Shown in pieces: positions 1 to 8,310 of a DNA stretch of 21,717 bases. This stretch comes from a virus. The translations under genes were made by a program, and so were the position numbers. Location: the IMG/VR virus record IMGVR_UViG_3300037493_002029, positions 1-21,717 of that record; one strand, 5' to 3'. The notes under the pieces are model-generated. The model worked only from the letters and a program-made list of their open reading frames with translations, ran no database searches and had not been told where the DNA came from. Position 1 is the first letter of the stretch. The number at the start of each line of letters is the position of its first letter.

Positions 1-2051
1 GTGACCAACTGCGGCATCAAACCAAGCAAGGTGAATGGTAAAGGCTGATCTTGTCGGAAGTACATCTGCCCTTCTGTTTCATAACCTGAGTTCCAATTGA
101 TAGTCTTGTCGCCTGTGAATAACTCAGGGGGATTCCCCATTGCGTCAGCAGATGTTCTAAAGGGTAGCGTGTCAAGCGTTGATGAGTTAGGGCCGAACTT
201 CAAACCTAGTGTTTTGTATAGTCTCACATTGACACGATGGATTCGTTTCGTCTTTCCTTGTGCCGTTCCATCTGCGGCTCCGGCTTCAATTCGGAGAGTC
301 CCAATGTTCGACTCATACGCCAAACCAAGATGGACGCGACTCGCAGACCGCGCCAGAGTGACCGAACCCCCTGAAACAACAACATCAGGATGCGAAGCGC
401 CATCAGCCAAGACGCTGAGAGTCTCGCCTTCTAAATGATCCATGCCAGTTATCATTGTCACTGCCGCACCGTCGTATTCAAGACCGCAATCCACGAAATG
501 CGCCGCAGTCGTGTCATCGTCATCGAACCTGGGAGTGACATATTCAACATAACGCTTAGTCATCCCGTTTATATCACGCTTCACAATCAACCACAATTCA
601 TCTGAACTACCGTCAGGCGTTGGGATTATGGCGAGTGACTCTACTACTGCATCACCTGTTCCGACACTTCCTCCGATGATATGTCTGTGCCACCCTAGAA
701 CATCCTGATCTCGCTCGTATGTCAGTCCGATCAATTGGCCGTCTGTACGGACAAACCAGACAATAGAGAACGGTTCCTGTTGATAGTCGAACTGAGTTAC
801 CCCGCCTTCCATAACGTGTTCCGATAGGACGGTCATATCAGGTGATCTAAAGCCATCAACCTCATAGACGTAGGCCAACTCACGGGCTTTCCTGCCAGCC
901 CGTTGAACGTAGATAGACGCCTTACCTGTCCTAATAGCTTGAAGGTTTGCTGATCCGAATGCCGTTGACCTCTTTGCCGCGATGTTTGTCGGGGTCATTG
1001 CTTCAGACAAAGAGGAAGGCCTTACCATCCATTCACCAGATACAGTTCCGACAAGCAAACCTTTTTCATCGTCAATCATCCAGCGAATTACATTCACATC
1101 ATTGGCGTTCAAAGAAGCAGCAAGTGCATTGTCATCAGCGACAACACCATCAGAGGCGCTTGGTGCGAAGTTCTCGTAATCCCCAACCACGCTTCCATCA
1201 ATCCGTTGAGGACGGTGAGCGTTTCCAGCGAAGAATAAACGATCTTCAAAGAACGTAACGCAAGCCGGGTATCCAGTTGTCTCACTCCACAGACCCAATC
1301 TCCAATCAGCAGATGCAGTTGCAGCAGCAGGGCTTCTCTGCACCGTGGCGGTCACAAGCGTTGTATTGGTATAAGCCGTGATGATTAGCCAGCCCCATGT
1401 AGACCCTGTCGACTTGAATCTGATATGCCTGCCGACATCAGTAGATGCGAAGATTCCAGAACTCGCTGTGACTGACACACTGCCACTTGTCGCTCCAAGA
1501 GTTATCGTCGTTGCCGATGAATTCGTCGGTAGATACGGGCCGTCAGTGAATGAGATTGTGCTAAGAGTCCATGATGTATGCCCTGATCTAGTCAGTTTTC
1601 TTGGAGCATAGTCAGGGTGCGTGATGTATAGAACATCAGCAGACTGCGTGAATTTCAATTCAAACAGATCGCTAAATGAGTATGGAGATGCGATTGAATA
1701 TGGAGAAATCCCTGAAACAATGATTCCACGATCTTTGTAGAACCGGATTATTCCCTCGCCAAACTCCAAAACGTATGCCTGTGTAGTGCTGTACTCAAAT
1801 TGAACTAACCTGGACTTACCGCTTGACTCAACGTATCCATCTACAACATACGCATCTTCTACATACAGAGCATCAGCAACCTCTTCTACAAACATCGTTC
1901 CCGTCCTGCGGGTCATCCCGCCTTGGACAATCGGGATCATATTCTCTGCTAACGCTACGGCATTCTTGTACTTCTCAAAACGTACTTGAGCCGATACAAG
2001 AGGAGAAAACTCCCCTGCATTGAATGACGATTGGATTGGCGATACCTTCAT
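1..2051 (-). CDS. gp12-like tail tube/stabilisation protein, 3' end beyond window
   Basis: An uninterrupted minus-strand frame of 683 codons runs from ATG at 2051 to the window edge without a stop, so the protein is truncated at its C-terminus. The N-terminus (MKVSPIQSSFNAGEFSPL, then a QGGMTRRTGT stretch near residue 44) is the typical start of podovirus tail proteins annotated as tail tubular protein B, nozzle or stabilisation protein; the rest is beta-rich with many W, Y and G residues. The family builds the distal part of the short tail below the gp11-like adaptor. The ATG overlaps the stop of the adaptor gene (ATGA at 2048-2051), which indicates translational coupling. The family and position are clear; the exact equivalence to T7 gp12 is inferred. 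Confidence 0.85.
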   Translation of the reverse strand, partial: MKVSPIQSSFNAGEFSPLVSAQVRFEKYKNAVALAENMIPIVQGGMTRRTGTMFVEEVADALYVEDAYVVDGYVESSGKSRLVQFEYSTTQAYVLEFGEGIIRFYKDRGIIVSGISPYSIASPYSFSDLFELKFTQSADVLYITHPDYAPRKLTRSGHTSWTLSTISFTDGPYLPTNSSATTITLGATSGSVSVTASSGIFASTDVGRHIRFKSTGSTWGWLIITAYTNTTLVTATVQRSPAAATASADWRLGLWSETTGYPACVTFFEDRLFFAGNAHRPQRIDGSVVGDYENFAPSASDGVVADDNALAASLNANDVNVIRWMIDDEKGLLVGTVSGEWMVRPSSLSEAMTPTNIAAKRSTAFGSANLQAIRTGKASIYVQRAGRKARELAYVYEVDGFRSPDMTVLSEHVMEGGVTQFDYQQEPFSIVWFVRTDGQLIGLTYERDQDVLGWHRHIIGGSVGTGDAVVESLAIIPTPDGSSDELWLIVKRDINGMTKRYVEYVTPRFDDDDTTAAHFVDCGLEYDGAAVTMITGMDHLEGETLSVLADGASHPDVVVSGGSVTLARSASRVHLGLAYESNIGTLRIEAGAADGTAQGKTKRIHRVNVRLYKTLGLKFGPNSSTLDTLPFRTSADAMGNPPELFTGDKTINWNSGYETEGQMYFRQDQPLPFTLLGLMPQLV

Positions 2052-2620
2052 TGCCTAATGGTGATCCACGAATCAGTCTCTTGTTCCGCCGGTACGTTCT
2101 CGAAAGCATTGATCTTCCGCGCTTCCCTCAATGCGTTCCTGTAGTCTGCCGCTGCCGCTTCCTTCTTGGAGTTGCTCTGCGTCAGTTCCTCGCACATCTC
2201 ATACGCCATCTTGCTCGAAAGAGCTTCAATGAAAAGAGCGTCATATTGCGTTGTGTCAGTAACGCGATAGACGTAGCGGATAGGTAAAGGAGCAGATTCA
2301 TCCGTGATGATCTTTCGACCCTCAACCTTCCAGTTGTTTGAGTAGTAGTTCTCCTGATGGTCGTTCTTCAGAAGGCGGAGACAATCAGAAGGAAGGGTGT
2401 AAGCGTAGGAATACCCATAAACCGGAGCCGTAGCATCAGCAGCCAACTCCCTGCGCTTGATGGCAAAGTTCCAAGTATGTGACCTGAGTTCTGAGTCTCG
2501 CACAGACTCATACGCAAGATTACATGCCCTTGCTGAAACGCTGTCCTGCGTCAGAGAAATGATGCGTTCAGCGCCTAACTTTTGTAGCGCACGATTACAA
2601 ATATCAACGACTGAAGCCAC
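2048..2620 (-). CDS. gp11-like tail tubular protein A / head-tail adaptor
   Basis: A 190-residue protein. The N-terminus (ASVVDICNRALQKLGAERI) followed by an ARACN and YESVRDSELRSHTWNFA block is the recognised signature of T7 gp11-like adaptor proteins, which form the ring joining portal and tail tube in podoviruses; the length fits the family. The start is GTG at 2620, preceded by AAGGGGG at good spacing; the stop overlaps the ATG of the next tail gene by four bases. It lies directly before the gp12-like gene, the usual order. Family assignment is strong; the structural role is taken from the family. Confidence 0.87.
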   Translation of the reverse strand: MASVVDICNRALQKLGAERIISLTQDSVSARACNLAYESVRDSELRSHTWNFAIKRRELAADATAPVYGYSYAYTLPSDCLRLLKNDHQENYYSNNWKVEGRKIITDESAPLPIRYVYRVTDTTQYDALFIEALSSKMAYEMCEELTQSNSKKEAAAADYRNALREARKINAFENVPAEQETDSWITIRQ

Positions 2621-2629
2621 GATGCCCCC

Positions 2630-3346
2630 TTATGTGTAGAAATCAGGTGCTTTTGCTTTCGTACCCATATTCGTACTTTGGTAATGAATATCTATCGTGA
2701 AGTACGCAGGTTCATTGGTTGTTCCACCAGTGATGGTCGGAATTGTAGTTGTCTCGAAACGAACAAGGATCAACCCGTCGATTTCGATATTGTCACTATC
2801 TATCTGGCTTGCCGCTGGAGATGCAGCCGAGATTTGAGTCTCATCAACCCGATGACGATACTGTGGGACTGTTGCAATGTCAGGAGTTGAAACAGTCAGA
2901 GTCCGATTCACTTCAGCAGAGAAGTTCGCCTGATTATGCCCCTTGGCATAGGTGATATAGTAATCAACCACCAATGACCCGCTAATGGCAGTACCGTTGT
3001 GCGCCCAATGCAGATGGAGGAACAAGTCTGTCCCAGGCACATAGTCGTGAGGGATATGAAACACGCAATCCCCGTCATCACCCGCTGAGTAAAAAAACGC
3101 CCTGACATTCCCACCACGGAAAGCTGCCAGAGTCGGAGCGCCAGCACCAGAAGTCTTGGGGGTAATGTCGCCTATCAGATCACGCCACGGGAACGTAGGG
3201 GTTCCTGTTGAATCAACCTTGATCCCCAAACCTGAGGTCTTGGGGAGTTGAAGACCGCCAACCCCATCACGAAGGTCAGTGAAATTTACGTCAAGCTCGT
3301 TATGAGTCAGTGCAGAACCCTTGCCTGCGCGAGTAGTGATCGTCAT
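2630..3346 (-). CDS. putative tail-associated virion protein with spike-type N-terminus
   Basis: A 238-residue protein. The first 25 residues (TTRAGKGSALTHNELDVNF) match a short module that recurs at the N-terminus of many phage tail fibre and spike proteins and is thought to attach them to the particle. The remainder is beta-rich (for example FHIPHDYVPGTDLFLHLHW around residues 95-115) and ends in YFTIDIHYQSTNMG; similar proteins are frequent in phage genomes without known function. It starts 1 base after the stop of the 42-residue gene and has AGGAG five bases before the ATG. A receptor-binding or decoration role is only inferred. Confidence 0.75.
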   Translation of the reverse strand: MTITTRAGKGSALTHNELDVNFTDLRDGVGGLQLPKTSGLGIKVDSTGTPTFPWRDLIGDITPKTSGAGAPTLAAFRGGNVRAFFYSAGDDGDCVFHIPHDYVPGTDLFLHLHWAHNGTAISGSLVVDYYITYAKGHNQANFSAEVNRTLTVSTPDIATVPQYRHRVDETQISAASPAASQIDSDNIEIDGLILVRFETTTIPTITGGTTNEPAYFTIDIHYQSTNMGTKAKAPDFYT

Positions 3347-3347
3347 G

Positions 3348-3476
3348 CTATCTCCTGCTTCTTCGTCTAGCGAATGTAATCCATTCTACTATTGATTGAA
3401 TTAGTTGTCCTAAACTTCCTAAGACAGTAAAGTGTTTAGCGCCAAAATGCTTTGCGCTGAAATGATTAAGCGGCAT
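3348..3476 (-). CDS. 42-residue basic phage protein
   Basis: A short gene in the gap between two tail genes. It reads MPLNHFSAKHFGAKHFTVLG and ends in an arginine-rich tail (ARRRSRR). The repeated KHF/AKHF motif at the N-terminus followed by a basic end is familiar from tiny proteins in the tail modules of other phages, of unknown function. The ATG at 3476 overlaps the last 11 bases of the upstream gene, and its stop is one base before the start of the next gene, so it exactly fills the gap and the Shine-Dalgarno of the following gene lies inside its last codons. The residue pattern and fit support a real gene. Confidence 0.65.
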   Translation of the reverse strand: MPLNHFSAKHFGAKHFTVLGSLGQLIQSIVEWITFARRRSRR

Positions 3477-4326
3477 CTAGTACGACACTGGTTCTATTAC
3501 CACTCGCATCGACTGTGCTAGTAACACGATTCTCGTCAGCCTGCCCCTTAAAGACTTCTGTTCCAGTGCCAGCACCAGATACCTTACCGGCAAGAACAGA
3601 AAGCACTATCCGCTGGACATCACGCAGGGTTAGCGTCCCCTCGACTACTCCAAGCAAAGGATCGCCGGCAGCGCCAGCAGCAGCTAGCAGGTCTTGCGCC
3701 TCACTTGAGTCTATGATGTATGACCAGACCGAATTGGCAATCCCTGAATTAGTTAATCCAAATTCTTCTGTTGTACCTTCCATGATCCCGATAGCGTAGC
3801 TCGTCAGCGTTCCGTCAAAACCAAAGGTAGTAGGCAGAATCGTCAGGCTGGCTATAGCGCCAAGGGTAGGCACGTTCGTAGCGAACCCAAACTCACAAGG
3901 TTGCCCTACGTTGTCCCCGCTGATAGATGCTGTAAGCAACGGGACGTTGGTGCTGATACCGAATGTGGCAGGAGCACCACCGGCAGGGATCGTTGATACC
4001 AACTGGCCGTCTGGAATATTTGTGGCAATTCCGATGGTTGCTGAACCCGCTTCAGTCACACCAGACAGCGCAGCACCAGCAGGTGTGAAAGAGAAGTCAG
4101 CCTCATTGGTAGATGACATACCCCCTGTTCTACGAGGTAGCACCTGTGCCGTCTGGTTCGTAGCCCCATTAGGGATTGCAGCGAACTTATCGAATGCGAC
4201 CGAGTTGTTGAATCGACTATCGCCTAGACTGAATGATGTCTTGTCATGCAGATAGGCGAGTCCGTTCCCGCCAGCATTAAATCGGTGCGGAGCGTGTAGC
4301 CAGAAGTGTCCTGTGGTGATTAGCAT
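3466..4326 (-). CDS. tail/virion protein with about 24-residue tandem repeats
   Basis: A 286-residue protein. The middle contains repeated [AT]-x-[IF]-G-[IF]-x-T-N-[IV]-P segments centred near residues 98, 122, 146 and, weaker, 168 and 189, which suggests a repetitive beta structure. The C-terminal part (GTLTLRDVQRIVLSVLAGK near 230-248, then a VFKGQADENRVTSTVDASGNR segment) matches a C-terminal module common in phage minor tail and baseplate-region proteins. The ATG at 4326 overlaps the stop of the 55-residue gene by 7 bases. I recognise it as a virion-module protein but not its precise role. Confidence 0.72.
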   Translation of the reverse strand: MLITTGHFWLHAPHRFNAGGNGLAYLHDKTSFSLGDSRFNNSVAFDKFAAIPNGATNQTAQVLPRRTGGMSSTNEADFSFTPAGAALSGVTEAGSATIGIATNIPDGQLVSTIPAGGAPATFGISTNVPLLTASISGDNVGQPCEFGFATNVPTLGAIASLTILPTTFGFDGTLTSYAIGIMEGTTEEFGLTNSGIANSVWSYIIDSSEAQDLLAAAGAAGDPLLGVVEGTLTLRDVQRIVLSVLAGKVSGAGTGTEVFKGQADENRVTSTVDASGNRTSVVLDAA

Positions 4327-4487
4327 GATGCCCTAATCGTGTCTGCGACTTCCTGTTGTCCCATACCTTCAGCGATAGCCGCATCATCCTCGCGTTGACG
4401 TTGAGCAATCAGAACAGCAAGCGCGTAGGTATTCCCCTGCCAAGCAGGGAAGTCTGCTACCAGTTCGATGAGTTCTTTGCTAGTCAT
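4320..4487 (-). CDS. 55-residue protein of unknown function in tail module
   Basis: A short reading frame from ATG at 4487 to TAA at 4320-4322: MTSKELIELVADFPAWQGN, then a helical, acidic stretch (QRQREDDAAIAEGMGQQEVA). It begins one base after the TGA of the 299-residue gene and its end overlaps the next gene by 7 bases, filling the gap completely. Amino acid composition is that of a soluble helical protein. No family recognised; the position suggests a small virion or chaperone component, which is a guess. Confidence 0.68.
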   Translation of the reverse strand: MTSKELIELVADFPAWQGNTYALAVLIAQRQREDDAAIAEGMGQQEVADTIRASC

Positions 4488-4488
4488 A

Positions 4489-5388
4489 TCAACCCCAGAC
4501 TACATCGCCGGTAGCGAGGAAGTTAGCATTGGCAGTTGTCGCAGCAGTATGGTAAGCCATCAACTTGACGCAAGCACCATCAGGAAGCTTCGGGAGACTT
4601 GGCATCATGTTCACGAAGTCAGTCATACTGTGCATACCGGCTGTAGGGACTGGAATCACAAACAGAGGCTTGACTAGAAGTATTGCAAGTCGTCCAGCAC
4701 CAGTGTAAGCAGTAGCCGCGAAGGTGACTGACTCAATATCCTTGACTCCGGTATGACCAGAGGCGAGGTTGATGAATGGAGCAGCACGAGTAGCAACAGG
4801 GCCACTATGAATCACAGTACCTTTAGGAGCGGCGGCAAGCGTCGATGATGCTACCGTGGTCTGGCCGGTAGCACCGCCGGCACCGGAAGCCGTGTAAGTC
4901 ACCGTCACGTTACCACCACCCGTAGCAGGAGCAGTCTGAGACACAACCATCATTCGCAGACCTTCACCGTAGGCATAACGATCACCCTTCCCTGCTGTAT
5001 TGCCAAGAGCAGTCATGGTGATGGTATGAGTTGCAGCGGTGTAGTTGGCAGCAGCAATCGGAACATAGCCAACCTGATCTACTGCCATGATGAGCCAAGG
5101 TGCGCCGGTTGTGACGTTGCAGCTTGCCCCGAAGTTCAGAACGTGCTTGGTGTCGGTAGAGACATCCCCGCCCAAGTACCATGAGGAAGCAGTGGTGTTG
5201 TCCGTTGGGGCATAGACCACCGATGACCCTGTATAACCGTCAGCAGTAGGAGTACCTGCGAACACGCTCAAGTCAGTCCAGTAACCGGCAGTCGGAGCCG
5301 TATCATGGGTTTTCTGGAACACGTTACAGGTTTGAATCTTGCCAGCAGTCATTTCTGACAGCAGGTCGTCTTGTGATGAAAATCCCAT
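4489..5388 (-). CDS. virion-module protein, paralogue B of tandem pair
   Basis: A 299-residue protein of unknown function, rich in T, A, G and V, as in beta-rich phage surface proteins. Its central part (LRMMVVSQTAPATGGGNVTV near 148-167), an APFINLASGHTGVKDIESVT segment near 208-227 and LAILLVKPLF near 238 align with segments in the same order in the neighbouring 300-residue protein, so the two arose by tandem duplication. A GGAG lies nine bases before the ATG, inside the end of the upstream gene. Similar proteins occur in podovirus tail or capsid accessory modules; role as decoration or fibre-related protein is inferred. Confidence 0.75.
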   Translation of the reverse strand: MGFSSQDDLLSEMTAGKIQTCNVFQKTHDTAPTAGYWTDLSVFAGTPTADGYTGSSVVYAPTDNTTASSWYLGGDVSTDTKHVLNFGASCNVTTGAPWLIMAVDQVGYVPIAAANYTAATHTITMTALGNTAGKGDRYAYGEGLRMMVVSQTAPATGGGNVTVTYTASGAGGATGQTTVASSTLAAAPKGTVIHSGPVATRAAPFINLASGHTGVKDIESVTFAATAYTGAGRLAILLVKPLFVIPVPTAGMHSMTDFVNMMPSLPKLPDGACVKLMAYHTAATTANANFLATGDVVWG

Positions 5389-5390
5389 GA

Positions 5391-6293
5391 TTAGTTACTC
5401 CAAATGTACTCTATGTAGCCAGTTAAAATTGACGAGGCGATAGAACCACCCATGCCCCTACCAATGATGCCAAGAAACGCCCCATTCTTTATCTCTGGGT
5501 ATCCAGCGTTCTGTACCCCGCTTTCCACCATTGCTGCATCACCATAGGACGCAAAGGTGGTGGCATCCCTGCGGCGCACCTCTTCACGCACCCAGTTGTT
5601 TAACAGCGGCTTGACGATGACGATACAGAACAGACCACCGTTGTTTGAGTTCATCGTGACCGACTTGACTCTGGTTACTCCGGTATCACCTGAAGCGAGT
5701 TCGACAAATGGCGCGGTTGATGTCGCATTGGCAATGCAGGAAACCAATGCGCCGGGAGGTTGAGCAGCGGCGCAATAAACAATTGGTGTGGTGTGCTCCA
5801 CTCCGTCCTGATTCTCATAGGTGATCGTGAAGTTTCCGCCGCCCGTTGTCGCTGACTGACTCACCACCATCATCTGCAAACACTTGTCCGTTGTATATCT
5901 CGGTAGCGTCTTTACGTTGGTCATTTCCTGCAAGTCACCCGCCGCGTCAGCATCGACAAACGGGTAATAGAGAAGGTAGTCGCACAACATCAAATGCTGG
6001 TTCTGATTCGTCGCGCTAGTGCCGCCTGACGCAAGAGACATTGCACACCACGACTTGAGATACACAGTCTTTGCCGGAAGCGTCGGGATATACAACCCTT
6101 TGTTAGACTCTAGCGTTTCTGCCGTTGTCGGGCTTGCTGCGTAGTAGTTCGCTACAGGCATACCGGGAGCATACGAGTAGTCGAACCACTGCCCGGTTAT
6201 TGTCGCCGTCGAAGACACCGCCTTGCGGTACTGGCACAAACCACAGTTCCCGCCAGTGACATCTTGAACGAGAGTCCTGTAATTGCGGAACAT
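5391..6293 (-). CDS. virion-module protein, paralogue A of tandem pair
   Basis: A 300-residue protein. It shares ordered blocks with its downstream neighbour: LQMMVVSQSATTGGGNFTI against LRMMVVSQTAPATGGGNVTV, APFVELASGDTGVTRVKSVT against APFINLASGHTGVKDIESVT, and FCIVIVKPLL against LAILLVKPLF. The N-terminal and C-terminal thirds differ, which points to divergence after duplication with conserved core. The ATG at 6293 directly follows the TAA of the 137-residue gene. The end overlaps nothing but is 2 bases from the next start. Function unknown; a trimeric or surface-exposed particle protein is plausible but not shown. Confidence 0.75.
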   Translation of the reverse strand: MFRNYRTLVQDVTGGNCGLCQYRKAVSSTATITGQWFDYSYAPGMPVANYYAASPTTAETLESNKGLYIPTLPAKTVYLKSWCAMSLASGGTSATNQNQHLMLCDYLLYYPFVDADAAGDLQEMTNVKTLPRYTTDKCLQMMVVSQSATTGGGNFTITYENQDGVEHTTPIVYCAAAQPPGALVSCIANATSTAPFVELASGDTGVTRVKSVTMNSNNGGLFCIVIVKPLLNNWVREEVRRRDATTFASYGDAAMVESGVQNAGYPEIKNGAFLGIIGRGMGGSIASSILTGYIEYIWSN

Positions 6294-6707
6294 TTAGGTC
6301 GCCGTGATACTCAATGCACCTGCGGCAAACTGTGGCTGAATTCCACTTGACACATTCAGCGTTCCAGACAGCGCCCCGGAGATCATCATGTTCACCGCAG
6401 TCAAACGAGCAGGGCCGGTATCAACTACAGCAAAGTGCGTGATGGCCGAAGTCGATCCGGTACATGCAGGGAACTGAATCAGCGCAGCGTTGGTGAAAGG
6501 ATTACCACCACCTGTCCATGCAGTAGCCTTAGTCAGTGCGACTCGGGCGTAGTCAGTGTAGTTACTTTCCTGCGCCAGCGAAGCAGACTCACCGGGATCG
6601 CCTTCAAACAGCGCAAGGTATTGCGTGGCACCGGCGCGGTACGCGGGATCAGTTCCTTGCAGGAATGCTGCGAGTGCTGCTATTTCTGTGGTATCGGACA
6701 TCGACAT
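6294..6707 (-). CDS. phage tail fibre-type / Gp80-like structural protein
   Basis: A 137-residue protein. It contains YLALFEGDPGE near 30-40, an ESNYTDYARVALT segment near 47-59, then NAALIQFPACTG and ITHFAVVD, an arrangement typical of small phage structural proteins annotated as tail fibre-like or Gp80-like, in which an 'LF..DP' start is followed by 'YAR..V' and 'I..F..F D' blocks. GGGAG is placed seven bases before the ATG at 6707. An internal ATG two codons later could also serve. Family resemblance is good; the position in the particle is unknown. Confidence 0.72.
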   Translation of the reverse strand: MSMSDTTEIAALAAFLQGTDPAYRAGATQYLALFEGDPGESASLAQESNYTDYARVALTKATAWTGGGNPFTNAALIQFPACTGSTSAITHFAVVDTGPARLTAVNMMISGALSGTLNVSSGIQPQFAAGALSITAT

Positions 6708-6710
6708 AAT

Positions 6711-7184
6711 TTAACTCCCAAGCAATTTTGCGATCTGTGCCTGCGCTTTGGCAATCTTCGCTTCGCTATCTGCCAACGCTGCCATTTTGGCATTAACCTC
6801 TTGCTCAATAGCTTGCAGTTTTTGACCGGCAGCAGCAACACTATTATTAGCGTCTGCGACAACATTGTCAGAGGCTAACTTAACCGCCGCCGATTCAGAT
6901 TCAGCCTTTATTATCAACTCATCAGCCTTCTCTTTAGCTTTCGCCTTGATCTGCTTAGCCTCATCTTTAGCAGCGGCTATATAAGCATTTGCCGCAAGAA
7001 CATCCGATTCTGCTTTAGCAATATCTGATCGCAACGAACTTAATTTCTCCTCAGATTCTTTGACAGCATTCTGAATGGAGCCTGCGCTTTCAAGCGCGGA
7101 AGAAACCTGCTCAATAGCCTTGAACCCTCGAAGCATCTTACGAATTTCATCAGATGCCTGTGTAAAGGTCATATCATTCATCAT
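6711..7184 (-). CDS. coiled-coil phage protein (virion module)
   Basis: A 157-residue, highly helical protein. From about residue 30 to the end it is dominated by A, E, K, S and Q in heptad-like order (for example AAAKDEAKQIKAKAKEKADE near 86-105), which predicts a long coiled coil. I chose the ATG at 7184, which overlaps the upstream TGA (ATGA) and has GGAGG five bases ahead; an ATG five codons earlier lies inside the upstream gene without a good site. No family is recognised with certainty; long coiled coils in this position may act as scaffolding, tail or fibre-linking proteins. Confidence 0.75.
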   Translation of the reverse strand: MMNDMTFTQASDEIRKMLRGFKAIEQVSSALESAGSIQNAVKESEEKLSSLRSDIAKAESDVLAANAYIAAAKDEAKQIKAKAKEKADELIIKAESESAAVKLASDNVVADANNSVAAAGQKLQAIEQEVNAKMAALADSEAKIAKAQAQIAKLLGS

Positions 7185-7543
7185 ACAGTCCTCCGACATA
7201 AGACCTGAACCGTCAGGCTTGTAGTTCCATCACCAGCAGTTACTATTGGACGGATATAACGCGGAGCTTCAACCAGCATCTCCATACCTGCTGCTGTTTT
7301 AGTAACCGCATTTGCTTGAAGATCGGTCATTGGGAAATAATTCACACCGTCATTTGATCCTTGCATGGTGACTGAACCAGCCGCACCGAATGTTCCAGTG
7401 AACGTAACGGTGCGATCTGGATAATCAACTATTTCAATCGGAACACCAGAATCATCCAAATCCAAACCCGTCCATGTCATCAAGCAAGCAGGAACGGCTG
7501 ACTTAAGATCAACACGAGATACTGCGCGAATTGCATCAGCCAT
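7181..7543 (-). CDS. small phage structural protein, unknown role
   Basis: A 120-residue protein with TVTFTGTFGAAGSVTMQGSN in the middle and APRYIRPIVTAGDGTTSLTV near the end. This beta-sandwich-like pattern, a strand pair around 'G.FG..GSVT..GSNDG..Y' and a terminal 'RYIRP.VTAGDGTTSLTV', is common in phage head and tail modules, with no assigned function. AAGGGG is six bases before the ATG. It may be a decoration or adaptor protein; that is inferred from the place between capsid and tail genes. Confidence 0.72.
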   Translation of the reverse strand: MADAIRAVSRVDLKSAVPACLMTWTGLDLDDSGVPIEIVDYPDRTVTFTGTFGAAGSVTMQGSNDGVNYFPMTDLQANAVTKTAAGMEMLVEAPRYIRPIVTAGDGTTSLTVQVLCRRTV

Positions 7544-7553
7544 GTCTTACCCC

Positions 7554-7748
7554 TTATGCAATAGGACTTGTTTCGACTGTCTTGAGGTAATCTTCAAGAA
7601 CTTCCAGAAGCAGAATTACATCCAGCTTCGTCGTGTAAATTGAATCACTTACTCGCAACTCGACGGCTTCACCGGATGTCGATGCGCCTTCAGTTACCTG
7701 CCAAGTGCTGTGTTCGCCTTTGATAAGGCTATAGAAGCGATCTGCCAT
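7554..7748 (-). CDS. 64-residue conserved phage protein, unknown
   Basis: A 64-residue protein starting MADRFYSLIKGEHSTWQVTE and containing GASTSGEAVELRVSD, with an acidic helical C-terminus (LLEVLEDYLKTVET). Short proteins with this 'MADRFY..' start and 'V.EGAST' core accompany capsid genes in several phages. AGGAG lies seven bases before the ATG. It follows the stem-loop at 7769-7786. No role can be assigned. Confidence 0.72.
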   Translation of the reverse strand: MADRFYSLIKGEHSTWQVTEGASTSGEAVELRVSDSIYTTKLDVILLLEVLEDYLKTVETSPIA

Positions 7749-7768
7749 TTTGAATCTCCTAAGAAGCT

Positions 7769-7786
7769 GGGGGGCCGAAGCCCCCC
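7769..7786 (-). terminator. strong UUCG stem-loop after the head genes; attenuator or mRNA stabiliser
   Basis: On the minus strand a perfect 7-base-pair GC stem (GGGGGGC / GCCCCCC) closes a TTCG tetraloop, an unusually stable hairpin. It lies 7 bases after the stop of the 166-residue gene and before the Shine-Dalgarno of the 64-residue gene. There is no run of T after it, so it is not a classical intrinsic terminator; partial attenuation, or protection of the abundant capsid mRNA 3' end, fits better. Confidence 0.6.
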
Positions 7787-7793
7787 GATTCGG

Positions 7794-8294
7794 TTAGATC
7801 ACGTACTGAACTTCGAGAACGAACACCGTACCCATGCCATCACCAGTTGTCGTTACGGTGGCAGCAATATCGTATTCACGATTACTGTCAGCCGTCAAGC
7901 CAAGGACTTCCCACAACGGAAGGCACGATTCAGCATAGGTGTATTGAGTGGATTCCCAAGTCTGATCGCTGCGAACAAACGGGCCACCAGTCAGAGCCAA
8001 AGCAGAAGCGAACAAATCCGCATCCACTACAGCACCACCATTAGCCGCAGTTTGATATACACCAATATCAACCGCTCCGGCAGTAGCGGCATCTGCCGTG
8101 GTAAGCAGAACCGCATCAATGCGAGCATTGGACGGAACGCGAACCATGCGAATAATGTCTCCAGACGCCTGAGTGATTGAAACGGTTGCTGCTGATTTTG
8201 CAGAAAATACCCGTCCAGTGGACTTGTTAGAATTGGTTGCTACCGCAGGAGTAGCTACCGCGTTGGTGATCCAAGTTGAATTTACAGTTGCCAT
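7794..8294 (-). CDS. capsid-adjacent structural protein, possible decoration protein
   Basis: A 166-residue protein made directly after the major capsid protein. It is rich in A, T, V and S, with blocks SGDIIRMVRVPSNARIDAVL near 44-63, AGAVDIGVYQTAANGGAVVD near 72-91 and a C-terminal VTTTGDGMGTVFVLEVQYVI. The mixture of short beta strands and its place in the operon are typical of head decoration or head-associated proteins, but no family is firmly recognised. An AAGGGG is placed about seven bases ahead of the ATG. It ends just before the UUCG hairpin, so it may share the high expression of the capsid gene. Confidence 0.75.
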   Translation of the reverse strand: MATVNSTWITNAVATPAVATNSNKSTGRVFSAKSAATVSITQASGDIIRMVRVPSNARIDAVLLTTADAATAGAVDIGVYQTAANGGAVVDADLFASALALTGGPFVRSDQTWESTQYTYAESCLPLWEVLGLTADSNREYDIAATVTTTGDGMGTVFVLEVQYVI

Positions 8295-8310
8295 TTTTGT
8301 TCCCCTTCAA

